A DNA stretch of 11,984 bases from Saprospiraceae bacterium (lineage in GTDB: Bacteria > Bacteroidota > Bacteroidia > Chitinophagales > Saprospiraceae), in NCBI GenBank assembly GCA_007134625.1, contig SLKL01000142.1:1-11984 (forward strand), in the 5' to 3' direction. Positions 5,308 to 11,984 of this stretch are shown piece by piece. Each line of letters starts with the position of its first letter. The first letter of the stretch is position 1. The translations under genes and the position numbers were made by a program. The notes beneath the pieces were generated by a model. It was not told the DNA's origin, did not search any database, and worked only from the letters and a program-made list of their open reading frames with translations.

Positions 5308-6990
5308 CTAATTTTTTACAAAAATTTGCTTTTTAATTGTCATCCCATTCCGATGCAATTTTATTATATAAACTCCATTCGCAAAACTGGAAACATTGAT
5401 TTTTTCCTTATTTCCGTTTATTAGTGTACTGTTGAAAACTTCTTTTCCGAGCATATCAACAACAGTTAAATTTAACTCATGATCAGAGAGGTTTGCCGAG
5501 CTCATGTCAATTACCAGCCAATCTGAGACCGGGTTCGGAAAAATTTGGATATTCTGATCAAGTCCCTCTTTCTCATCAATTCCTGTGGTGCTGATGTCAA
5601 CACAATGTGTATTGTTAGAACGAATTATTTCGATGTCTCCATTGGGAGCTTTAATGGTAAAGCAGATTTCCAGACTTGTTCTGTGGTCGCCATGTGTGAA
5701 ATATCTATTGGTTTCCACAAAAATTGCCTCACCGGATTCAATTACTATATCTTCATTTAGTTCATAATAATGGGGGCGTGCACAGTTAAACCCTCCCGGT
5801 TTGTTTGCATGAAGACCAAAACTTGTTACCGGAAAAGGACTATTGTTTTTCAGCCAAAGTCCGGGCGTGAAAGATAATGACTCAATAACATCGTCTTCAT
5901 AGACAGGGATATTGGTTTTACTGATTTCTAAATCGATCATTTCTACATCAAGTAGCTCCAGATCCGGGAAGACATAATTTAAGTCTGAGGAATTTTTACT
6001 AATTGCATACATAGCCATTTGTCCAGCAACGTTTCCTATTAAAACCAACAAGTTATCAGAAATCAAAAACTCTTCGGGATTAAATACCATAGGACTTGTG
6101 TGCACAAGATCCCATGATTCGTCCTCCAGGACATGAAGAAATAGGTTATTTTCATCCTTACTTAGACTATAAAATTTTTCATTAATTAATTGTGTAGAAA
6201 TTACATTGAAATCTGGATCAAGAGCAACATCTTTTACCAGATTAAGCTCCTCGTCAAAAAAAGAAATGGCATCTCTGGAGATAAAATAAAAGTTATCACC
6301 CATTTTTCCGGCTGATTGGACTTTAGAAGATAGGGTGTGATTACTAAGGATATGCCCGCTGCCATCAATCAGCCTAATTGTTTGATTTTGGATGATGATA
6401 AATTTGTCTTGGTCAGCAAAAAAAACATTATCTGTTCTTTGACCTAATTCAATTACTTCAAGGAGGTTCGCATCCTGATCTAAACGAACTAAATTTCCAA
6501 CATAACAATCCACAATAATAAATCCCCAATCCATATGCCAATCAAATCCACAGGGAATCATGCGATCGTATTGGTTTAAGTTCCAGGGAATCTCTCTTTT
6601 CATTTCAACTTCACCATCAAAATTAATTTTATGGACCGATAAATGCTCTTCACCTGAGGTGTAATCCTCTTCCCCATGAAACCCAACGGAATATAAGGTG
6701 CCATCAAAAGTTTGTACCAAACTTAAATCAGCACCGAGTGTAGATGAAGTCTCTGAAAAAGTCCATTCGTGAGTACCCTCAGAACTAAAACCCAGTATTC
6801 TATTATTGGGGCAAGACAAGCCATAACTAAGGTTCATTATCAATTTACCATTTCCAGTCATTAAAGCAGAATTAATGGATGTCCTCGTGTTGTTATCATA
6901 TACATAAGTCCATTCAATTTGAGCATTAATGGTTGATACTGAGAGTAAAAATATTAATGCGGTCGATGAAAAATAGTCAAGATACCTCAT
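5308..6990 (-). CDS. Secreted protein with type IX (Por) C-terminal sorting domain
   Basis: A 560-residue protein. Residues 1-23 form a Sec signal peptide (MRYLDYFSS, a hydrophobic core ALIFLLSVS, likely cleavage after I-N-A). Residues about 25-335 are repeated short strand-rich segments (such as LVQTFDGTLYSVGF, LVRLDQDANLLEVIELG, DNFYFISRDAISFFDEELNLVKDV), suggesting a beta-propeller-like fold. Residues about 345-470 resemble a beta-sandwich of the CARDB sort ending IIRSNNTHCVDI. Residues 480-560 are a type A sorting domain: IFPNPVSDWLVID, VVDMLGKEVFN, INVSSFANGVYIIKLH, and a final KKQIFVKN. It should be exported across the outer membrane, with the sorting domain removed by the sortase. No enzymatic motif is visible, so the cargo function is unknown. 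Confidence 0.88.
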   Translation of the reverse strand: MRYLDYFSSTALIFLLSVSTINAQIEWTYVYDNNTRTSINSALMTGNGKLIMNLSYGLSCPNNRILGFSSEGTHEWTFSETSSTLGADLSLVQTFDGTLYSVGFHGEEDYTSGEEHLSVHKINFDGEVEMKREIPWNLNQYDRMIPCGFDWHMDWGFIIVDCYVGNLVRLDQDANLLEVIELGQRTDNVFFADQDKFIIIQNQTIRLIDGSGHILSNHTLSSKVQSAGKMGDNFYFISRDAISFFDEELNLVKDVALDPDFNVISTQLINEKFYSLSKDENNLFLHVLEDESWDLVHTSPMVFNPEEFLISDNLLVLIGNVAGQMAMYAISKNSSDLNYVFPDLELLDVEMIDLEISKTNIPVYEDDVIESLSFTPGLWLKNNSPFPVTSFGLHANKPGGFNCARPHYYELNEDIVIESGEAIFVETNRYFTHGDHRTSLEICFTIKAPNGDIEIIRSNNTHCVDISTTGIDEKEGLDQNIQIFPNPVSDWLVIDMSSANLSDHELNLTVVDMLGKEVFNSTLINGNKEKINVSSFANGVYIIKLHRNGMTIKKQIFVKN

Positions 6991-7250
6991 GATTTAAATC
7001 TTTTATAAGTAGATTATTAGTATGTATTTTTTGTAAAAAAACTGCTTTGGCTTCAATAAAAAGCTACTGTTAAGTTGCTTTGATGAAATAAAGATAATGT
7101 TTGTTTATGAATTTTCCAAATAATAACTAAATCGCTTTGATGATGTGTTTTAAAAATTACATTTTTTTGAGGTGTAAAATTCTATCAATTCTCAAAAATA
7201 TACCTATAAAGTCATATATTTGACCTCCCAAAAAAAACAGTGAAAGTCTC
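6991..7250. other. Divergent control region between the T9SS cargo gene and tdh
   Basis: No gene seen. It is very AT-rich. GCTTTGATGA occurs twice, at 7077-7086 and 7134-7143, 57 bases apart start to start. A minus-strand TATTTTTG (7200-7193) fits the -7 consensus, but it is about 200 bases from the T9SS gene start, so its assignment is doubtful. The plus-strand box for tdh is listed separately. Confidence 0.4.
7215..7222 (+). promoter_or_regulatory. Candidate -7 element for the tdh-kbl operon
   Basis: TATATTTG is an exact TAnnTTTG match. It predicts transcription from about 7229 and a leader of roughly 20 bases before the expected tdh start at 7251. That supports a start near there and not at the downstream TTG at 7391. 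No clear -33 TTG. Confidence 0.5.
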
Positions 7251-8191
7251 ATAATAAAATATTACTTACAGGTTCAGCAGGTCAGGTTGGACAAGTATTA
7301 GTTGCCGAATTAATAAAGAGGTATGGTTCAGAAAATGTAATCGCTACGGATATAGCTCCTGATCCCGGATTTGATTGCCATTATGAGTGGTTGAATGTTC
7401 TTGACAAAGAAGCGATTTTAAATATCATCAGATCAAATGAAGTAACTCATTTTTATCATCTTGCGGCCATACTCTCTGCAAAAGGTGAGCAGAATCCCTC
7501 AAAGGCATGGGAGGTGAACATGAAAGGTTTGCTAAATGTCCTGGAGTGTTCAGTTGAGTGTAAGATTGACCGATTGTTTTTTCCCAGTAGCATAGCAGTA
7601 TTTGGAGAGGGTGTAGATAAAAACCTTACTGCTCAGGATTCTGTTTTGAAACCAACTTCGGTTTATGGAATAAGCAAAGCCGCAGGAGAAAACTGGTGTA
7701 ATTACTATTTTGAAAAATACGGTCTGGATGTAAGGTCTCTTCGTTACCCCGGAATAGTAGGTCATCAGACTTTACCAGGTGGTGGTACGACTGACTATGC
7801 GGTAGATATTTACTATGCAGCTATTAAAAAAAGTCATTTCAATTGTTTTTTGAAAAAAGATACAGCACTGCCAATGATGTATATGGACGATGCAATAAGA
7901 GCTACCATAGAATTAATGGAAGCAGATGGAGGCAGACTGCAGGTGCGGACTTCATATAATCTTCAGGGGATGACCTTTACCCCGGAGGAAATCTATGAAT
8001 CTATAAAAAAGCTGCAAGGAGATTTCACCATTGATTACCAACCGGATTTTCGTCAGGAAATAGCAGATAGCTGGCCATCAAAGCTGGACGACTCTGCTGC
8101 GAGAAAAGATTGGGATTGGCAGCCGGAATATGACCTGGAGAAAATGACCGTTGAAATGTATTCTGCAATTTTAGCTAAACAACAAAATTAA
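7251..8191 (+). CDS. tdh: L-threonine 3-dehydrogenase, SDR/epimerase type; start codon missing
   Basis: Oxidises L-threonine to 2-amino-3-ketobutyrate with NAD. The frame is open from 7244 and encodes the Rossmann strand and glycine motif NKILLTGSAGQVGQ (7253-7294). Later come HLAAILSAKGE, PSSIAVFG, the catalytic VYGISKAAGE (Tyr139, Lys143 in a 313-residue protein), RYPGIVGHQTLPGGGTTDYA, MMYMDDAIRAT and the family tail DFRQEIADSWPSKLDDSAARKDW. No ATG, GTG or TTG exists in frame between the TGA at 7241 and the TTG at 7391, and starting at 7391 would delete the NAD-binding motif. The bases read CTCATAATAAAATA; one G after AT at 7252 would make ATG AAT AAA ATA (M-N-K-I). I place the start there. 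Options are a one-base sequence error, a real deletion, or a non-standard start such as ATA at 7259. kbl follows 6 bases later. Confidence 0.88.
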
Positions 8192-8197
8192 TATATC

Positions 8198-9382
8198 ATG
8201 TTTGAACAGTATCGAAATGCCATTCAAGAAGAATTAAATGAGATTAAAGAGGCAGGTCTTTATAAAGAAGAGCGAATTATTACCAGTCCTCAGGCTGCTG
8301 AAATTACTGCCAATGGTTCCGAGGTGCTTAATTTTTGCGCCAATAACTACCTGGGCTTATCTTCTCATCCAAAGGTGATTCAATCAGCTAAAGATGCTAT
8401 TGACTCTCATGGTTTTGGTTTATCTTCTGTACGATTTATCTGTGGAACACAGGATCTCCATAAGGAGCTTGAAGAGAAAATAGCTGAATTTACAGGGATG
8501 GAGGATGCTATTCTTTACGCTGCTGCCTTTGACGCAAATGGCGGTTTATTTGAGCCCATCTTAACAGCTGAGGACGCTATTCTATCAGATGAATTGAATC
8601 ACGCTTCTATTATTGATGGCGTTCGACTGTGCAAGGCCGCTCGTTTTCGCTACAAAAATAATGATATGAATGACCTCGAGGAGCAATTGAAAAAAGCGGA
8701 GGGAGCAAGAAGAAAACTTATAGCTACGGATGGTGTATTCAGTATGGATGGTACTATTGCTAAATTGGATCAAATATGTGATTTGGCAGATAAATATGGA
8801 GCAATGGTGATGATAGATGATTGTCATTCTACCGGTTTTATGGGTAAAAAAGGAAGAGGTACTCACGAGTTTAAAAATGTAATGGACAGGGTGGATATTG
8901 TTACCGGTACTTTTGGAAAGGCTTTAGGTGGTGCATCGGGTGGTTTTACTGCTGCAAGAAGAGAAATAGTTGATATGTTGCGACAGCGTTCGCGTCCGTA
9001 TTTATTTTCTAATACACTTGCTCCTGCTATTGTAGGTGCTTCTATTGCAGTGCTGGATATGCTTTCTGCTACTACTGAATTGAGGGATAAACTGGAATTT
9101 AATACCCGCTATTTCAGGGAGGAGATGACTGCAAAAGGTTTCGATATCATTCCCGGTGAGCATCCCATCGTTCCGATTATGCTTTACGACGCAAAACTAT
9201 CTCAGGAATTTGCCAACAAGCTTTTGGATGAAGGAATTTATGTAATTGGTTTTTACTATCCCGTTGTACCTAAAGGGAAGGCGAGAATTCGCGTGCAATT
9301 AAGTGCAGCACATGATAAATCACATCTGGATAAGGCCATTGCCGCTTTTGAAAAAGTGGGTAAAGAGTTGAAAGTCATTTAA
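8198..9382 (+). CDS. kbl: Glycine C-acetyltransferase (2-amino-3-ketobutyrate CoA ligase)
   Basis: A 394-residue fold-type I PLP enzyme of normal length that splits 2-amino-3-ketobutyrate with CoA into glycine and acetyl-CoA, taking the product of the preceding dehydrogenase. Recognisable motifs: [14 protein letters not shown] 45-58, [21 protein letters not shown] 72-92, [13 protein letters not shown] 129-141, [13 protein letters not shown] 178-190, [17 protein letters not shown] 205-221 with the cofactor Asp208 and His210, the Schiff-base lysine Lys241 in [24 protein letters not shown] 267-276, and the arginine-containing [10 protein letters not shown] near the C-terminus. It belongs to the alpha-oxoamine synthase family; the tdh neighbour makes Kbl far likelier than 8-amino-7-oxononanoate synthase or serine palmitoyltransferase. 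The ATG is 6 bases after the tdh stop, so translational coupling is likely. Confidence 0.95.
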   Translation: MFEQYRNAIQEELNEIKEAGLYKEERIITSPQAAEITANGSEVLNFCANNYLGLSSHPKVIQSAKDAIDSHGFGLSSVRFICGTQDLHKELEEKIAEFTGMEDAILYAAAFDANGGLFEPILTAEDAILSDELNHASIIDGVRLCKAARFRYKNNDMNDLEEQLKKAEGARRKLIATDGVFSMDGTIAKLDQICDLADKYGAMVMIDDCHSTGFMGKKGRGTHEFKNVMDRVDIVTGTFGKALGGASGGFTAARREIVDMLRQRSRPYLFSNTLAPAIVGASIAVLDMLSATTELRDKLEFNTRYFREEMTAKGFDIIPGEHPIVPIMLYDAKLSQEFANKLLDEGIYVIGFYYPVVPKGKARIRVQLSAAHDKSHLDKAIAAFEKVGKELKVI

Positions 9383-9406
9383 TGAATTAGGTCTAAGGCA
9401 GTCTGA

Positions 9407-11746
9407 ATGAAAAATGGTCTAAGTAATAACTTTACTCATGTAGAGAAAAAGTTTATGAGTTTGATTCATCAGGCTGAGTCAACAACAGCTATCCCATATA
9501 TTACTGTAGATAATTTTCCTCAACTTGGGTTGCTCACTGCATGCAGGTTTTTGGAGTGGGTAGCCGAAAATCCCGAAGGCGTTATTTCGTTACCGACAGG
9601 AAAGACTCCTGAGTTTTTTATTCATTGGACTCAGAGGATTCTACAAAATTGGGAGGATAGAAATATTCAGGAATTGCGCGAGAAATATGGACTCGAAAAA
9701 ATACAGAAACCGAATCTCTCCAACTTGAAATTTGTGCAGATTGATGAGTTTTATCCCATTGATCCCTCACAGACCAATAGTTTTAATCATTATGTCCGAC
9801 ATTTTTATCTGGATGGCTTTGGCTTGGATGAGAGTAGGGCACTACTCATGAATTGTTCAGAAATCTCATTGGCTGAAGGAAAGCATTTTAGTGAAATATT
9901 TCCTGATCTTGAAGTAGATCTTAGTTTGAGGTATAGAGGTCCCTTATCTAAAGAGGAAGAGTTACAGCAAAAGTCCATTTTTTTGATTGATCAGTGGTGT
10001 GCTGAATATGAGCAAAGAATTATAGATGCAGGAGGTATTGGCTTTTTTCTTGGTGGAATAGGCCCCGATGGTCACATTGCTTTCAACATCAGAGGTTCAG
10101 ATCATCATTCCACAACAAGATTAACGGATACCAATTTTGAAACGAAAGCGGTGGCAGCAGGAGACCTTGGAGGAATAGAGGTTTCATCAAAGCGTTTGGT
10201 AATAACAATCGGACTTAAAACAATAACTTACAATCCCGATGCTACCGCGATTATCATCGCAGCGGGTGAAGCCAAAGCCGGAATCATCAAAGATACCTTA
10301 GAGTCTGAGGTGAGTAATATTTATCCGGCATCAGTGTTACAGAGACTAAAAAATTCTCGATTTTATCTAACTAAGGGGGCAGCTTCCTGCCTGAAAGACC
10401 AAGTCGATGAATGGTACACCAATGGTCGCTGGTCAGATGAAAAAACAGATAGGGCGATTATTGATTATTGTAATCTGAGTGAAACTTATGGTAGTAGATT
10501 GCAATTAAGGGATCTGGAGTCTGATCCATATACTTCAATTATTCCCGGACTTTCTGAATATACTGTAGAAGAAGTTATCGAGCGTACCTGTAGCAAGATA
10601 GTCAGGGGAATTACTCCTGAGAAAAATAAGGTAATACTTCACACAGGGCCTCATCATGATGATATCTCTCTGGGTATCTTACCTTACATTAATCATCAGC
10701 TACTTGAAGCTTCCAATAGTATCCATTTTGCTGTCATGACTTCCGGCTTTACAGCGGTTACTAACAGTTTTTTAATTGATGCACTGAAGTCAACTAAGAA
10801 ACTTCTCCTCGACGGCAAAATTGAAATGGTCAATTATGATGACTTTTTTGATAGAGGATATCCTTTGAAAATAGGAAAAGATGTTTATCATTTTTTGACC
10901 AATGTGGCTGATGAAAATGAAATGGAAAGAAAGCGCGGTCTTGCCCATAGGTTGGTAAGGTGTATCGTGCATATATACGGTGTAAAAAACACTGAATCAT
11001 TAGTCGATATCATTAATGATATTAGCAGTATTTTGAGGTCTTCATATGATGGACAGAAAAATCCTGTTAAAATTCAATTGCTGAAAGGGATGGTCCGAGA
11101 GTTTGAGGAGGAGTTGGTTTGGGCGCATTTTGGCGTTCCTGTGGAAAATGTACATCATCTAAGATTAGGCTTTTACACCGGAGACATTTTTACTCAGCAA
11201 CCTGAGAAGGAAAGGGATGTTCAACCTATTCTGGAATTACTTAGAAAAATAAATCCCGATCAGCTGAGTCTGACCCTTGATCCAGAGGGGAGTGGTCCGG
11301 ATACCCACTACAAAGTTCTACAAGCGACAGCTGAGGCAGTTAGATTGTGGAGTAAAGAAAAAGACCTATCCGATTTTATAATAGTGGGTTATCGAAATGT
11401 CTGGTATCAATTCCATCCATCGGAGGCCAATGTAATTGTTCCGGTTTCACTTAGTGACATGGCAGTTATGGAAGATTCATTTTCCAATTGCTATCTCAGT
11501 CAGGTAAATGCATCTTTTCCCAGCTATCGTCATAATGGGAAGTTCTCTACACTGGCGAGAAAGACATGGGTTGAACAATTAAAACAATTGCAGTTACTTC
11601 TGGGCAAAAATTATTTTTATCAACATGAAAATGCCAGGGTAAGAGCAAGCCACGGACTCATTTATTTCAAAGAAATGAAAGTAGAGGAATTCCTGACTAC
11701 TGCAAGAGAACTAGAGAATCGAATGGGTCCTACGACGGTCGATTAA
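9407..11746 (+). CDS. Fusion of a NagB-like glucosamine-6-phosphate deaminase and a PIG-L/LmbE-like deacetylase
   Basis: A 779-residue two-domain protein. The N-terminal part (about 30-350) is NagB/RpiA-like: SLPTGKTPEF 61-70 (phosphate loop), VQIDEFYPID 110-119, GGIGPDGHIAFN 216-227 with the catalytic Asp221 and His223, TTRLTDTNF 236-244 and ITIGLKTI 266-273. The residue matching NagB Glu148, normally F-N-E-P, is Ile228 here. The C-terminal part (about 400-770) looks like the PIG-L deacetylase family: ILHTGPHHDDISLGILP 410-426 with the His-x-Asp-Asp-type zinc motif, MTSGFTAVTNS 444-454, and DPEGSGPDTHYKVLQ 625-639, replacing the usual D-H-x-x-H site. Full-length NagB is about 270 residues, so this is a true fusion. 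It probably handles an amino-sugar phosphate or acetylated amino sugar in the cytoplasm; the substrate is not known. It lies 24 bases after kbl. The 160 bases that follow have only a weak 5-bp hairpin (GACTT/AAGTC, 11840-11853). Confidence 0.85.
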   Translation: MKNGLSNNFTHVEKKFMSLIHQAESTTAIPYITVDNFPQLGLLTACRFLEWVAENPEGVISLPTGKTPEFFIHWTQRILQNWEDRNIQELREKYGLEKIQKPNLSNLKFVQIDEFYPIDPSQTNSFNHYVRHFYLDGFGLDESRALLMNCSEISLAEGKHFSEIFPDLEVDLSLRYRGPLSKEEELQQKSIFLIDQWCAEYEQRIIDAGGIGFFLGGIGPDGHIAFNIRGSDHHSTTRLTDTNFETKAVAAGDLGGIEVSSKRLVITIGLKTITYNPDATAIIIAAGEAKAGIIKDTLESEVSNIYPASVLQRLKNSRFYLTKGAASCLKDQVDEWYTNGRWSDEKTDRAIIDYCNLSETYGSRLQLRDLESDPYTSIIPGLSEYTVEEVIERTCSKIVRGITPEKNKVILHTGPHHDDISLGILPYINHQLLEASNSIHFAVMTSGFTAVTNSFLIDALKSTKKLLLDGKIEMVNYDDFFDRGYPLKIGKDVYHFLTNVADENEMERKRGLAHRLVRCIVHIYGVKNTESLVDIINDISSILRSSYDGQKNPVKIQLLKGMVREFEEELVWAHFGVPVENVHHLRLGFYTGDIFTQQPEKERDVQPILELLRKINPDQLSLTLDPEGSGPDTHYKVLQATAEAVRLWSKEKDLSDFIIVGYRNVWYQFHPSEANVIVPVSLSDMAVMEDSFSNCYLSQVNASFPSYRHNGKFSTLARKTWVEQLKQLQLLLGKNYFYQHENARVRASHGLIYFKEMKVEEFLTTARELENRMGPTTVD

Positions 11747-11906
11747 GTGAAGCCAAGCCATGAACTCATATTACTTTGGACAATTTTAAACTCAAAAATA
11801 GAAGGTATTATGATCCTTAGAAATGACACAGATTAAATCGACTTTTTCAAGTCTTAGACAGTTGATGATTGTTTTAGAATTTCATGAAACTATATCTGCC
11901 AATTGC

Positions 11907-11984
11907 TTAATCCTCCGGTACAGGGATTTCATCGCTTTCGTCGGCTTTTGTTTTCGATTGATCTTTTAAAACCATAAGAGCAAG
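11907..11984 (-). CDS. C-terminal tail of an unidentified protein (runs off the window)
   Basis: On the minus strand the frame is open from the window edge to a TAA at 11909-11907 and encodes 25 residues: a short hydrophobic start (LALMVL) and then a hydrophilic, acidic end (KDQSKTKADESDEIPVPED). That composition suits the cytoplasmic tail of a membrane or soluble protein and is more gene-like than chance. The stretch is too short to name. It would converge on the NagB/PIG-L fusion gene with about 160 bases between. Confidence 0.4.
   Translation of the reverse strand, partial: LALMVLKDQSKTKADESDEIPVPED

Noticed and set aside
7391..8191. tdh starting at the TTG at 7391
   Set aside because: It would remove the Rossmann glycine motif that is encoded in the same frame just upstream.
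8585..8866. Minus-strand frame inside kbl
   Set aside because: Shadow of a clearly conserved gene; the same applies to the minus-strand frames at 7550-7765 and 10790-10972.
1..11984. CRISPR arrays, tRNA or rRNA genes, insertion sequences
   Set aside because: No spaced direct-repeat arrays, cloverleaf-like segments, transposase frames or terminal inverted repeats with target duplications were seen.

Overview
The window looks like ordinary chromosomal DNA from a member of the Bacteroidota. Three things point that way. A secreted protein carries a C-terminal type IX secretion (Por) sorting domain. Promoter-like sites match the Bacteroidota TAnnTTTG -7 element, with A-rich leaders in place of Shine-Dalgarno sequences. 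The gene families also fit: SDR-type threonine dehydrogenase, NagB/PIG-L fusion, PolX with a decayed polymerase site, and a stand-alone HsdR N-terminal domain. DNA is AT-rich throughout, and I see no transposase, integrase, CRISPR array, tRNA or rRNA.

Layout. 1-609 (minus): osmC followed by the first 66 codons of a serine acetyltransferase, probably one operon. 610-1037: a gene-poor stretch with a perfect dyad in front of osmC, heptamer repeat arrays and a long inverted repeat; one heptamer array runs into the 3' end of pyrD. 1038-2075 (minus): pyrD, class 2 dihydroorotate dehydrogenase. 2076-2520: long divergent intergenic region with possible RNA structure. 2521-2814 (+): a Bor-like lipoprotein ending in a strong hairpin. 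2887-3078 (+): a small two-helix membrane protein. 3097-4746 (minus): a PolX homologue with intact PHP metal ligands but no polymerase aspartates. 4882-5304 (+): an orphan HsdR-N / PD-(D/E)xK-type protein, divergent from polX. 5308-6990 (minus): a T9SS-exported protein of unknown function. 7251-11746 (+): tdh, kbl and a NagB/PIG-L fusion, closely spaced and probably one operon. 11907-11984 (minus): the tail of an unidentified gene.

How the genes work together. The clearest unit is tdh-kbl, the two-step route from L-threonine through 2-amino-3-ketobutyrate to glycine and acetyl-CoA. The 779-residue fusion downstream joins a glucosamine-6-phosphate deaminase-like domain to an N-acetylglucosamine deacetylase-like domain; its link to threonine breakdown is unknown. 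osmC with serine acetyltransferase suggests a peroxide/thiol pairing. The other genes look like independent housekeeping or surface functions.

The most notable anomaly is that the tdh frame, although intact through the N-terminal Rossmann glycine motif, has no ATG, GTG or TTG at its expected start. Restoring a single G would create one. I did not find a convincing new multi-gene system here.
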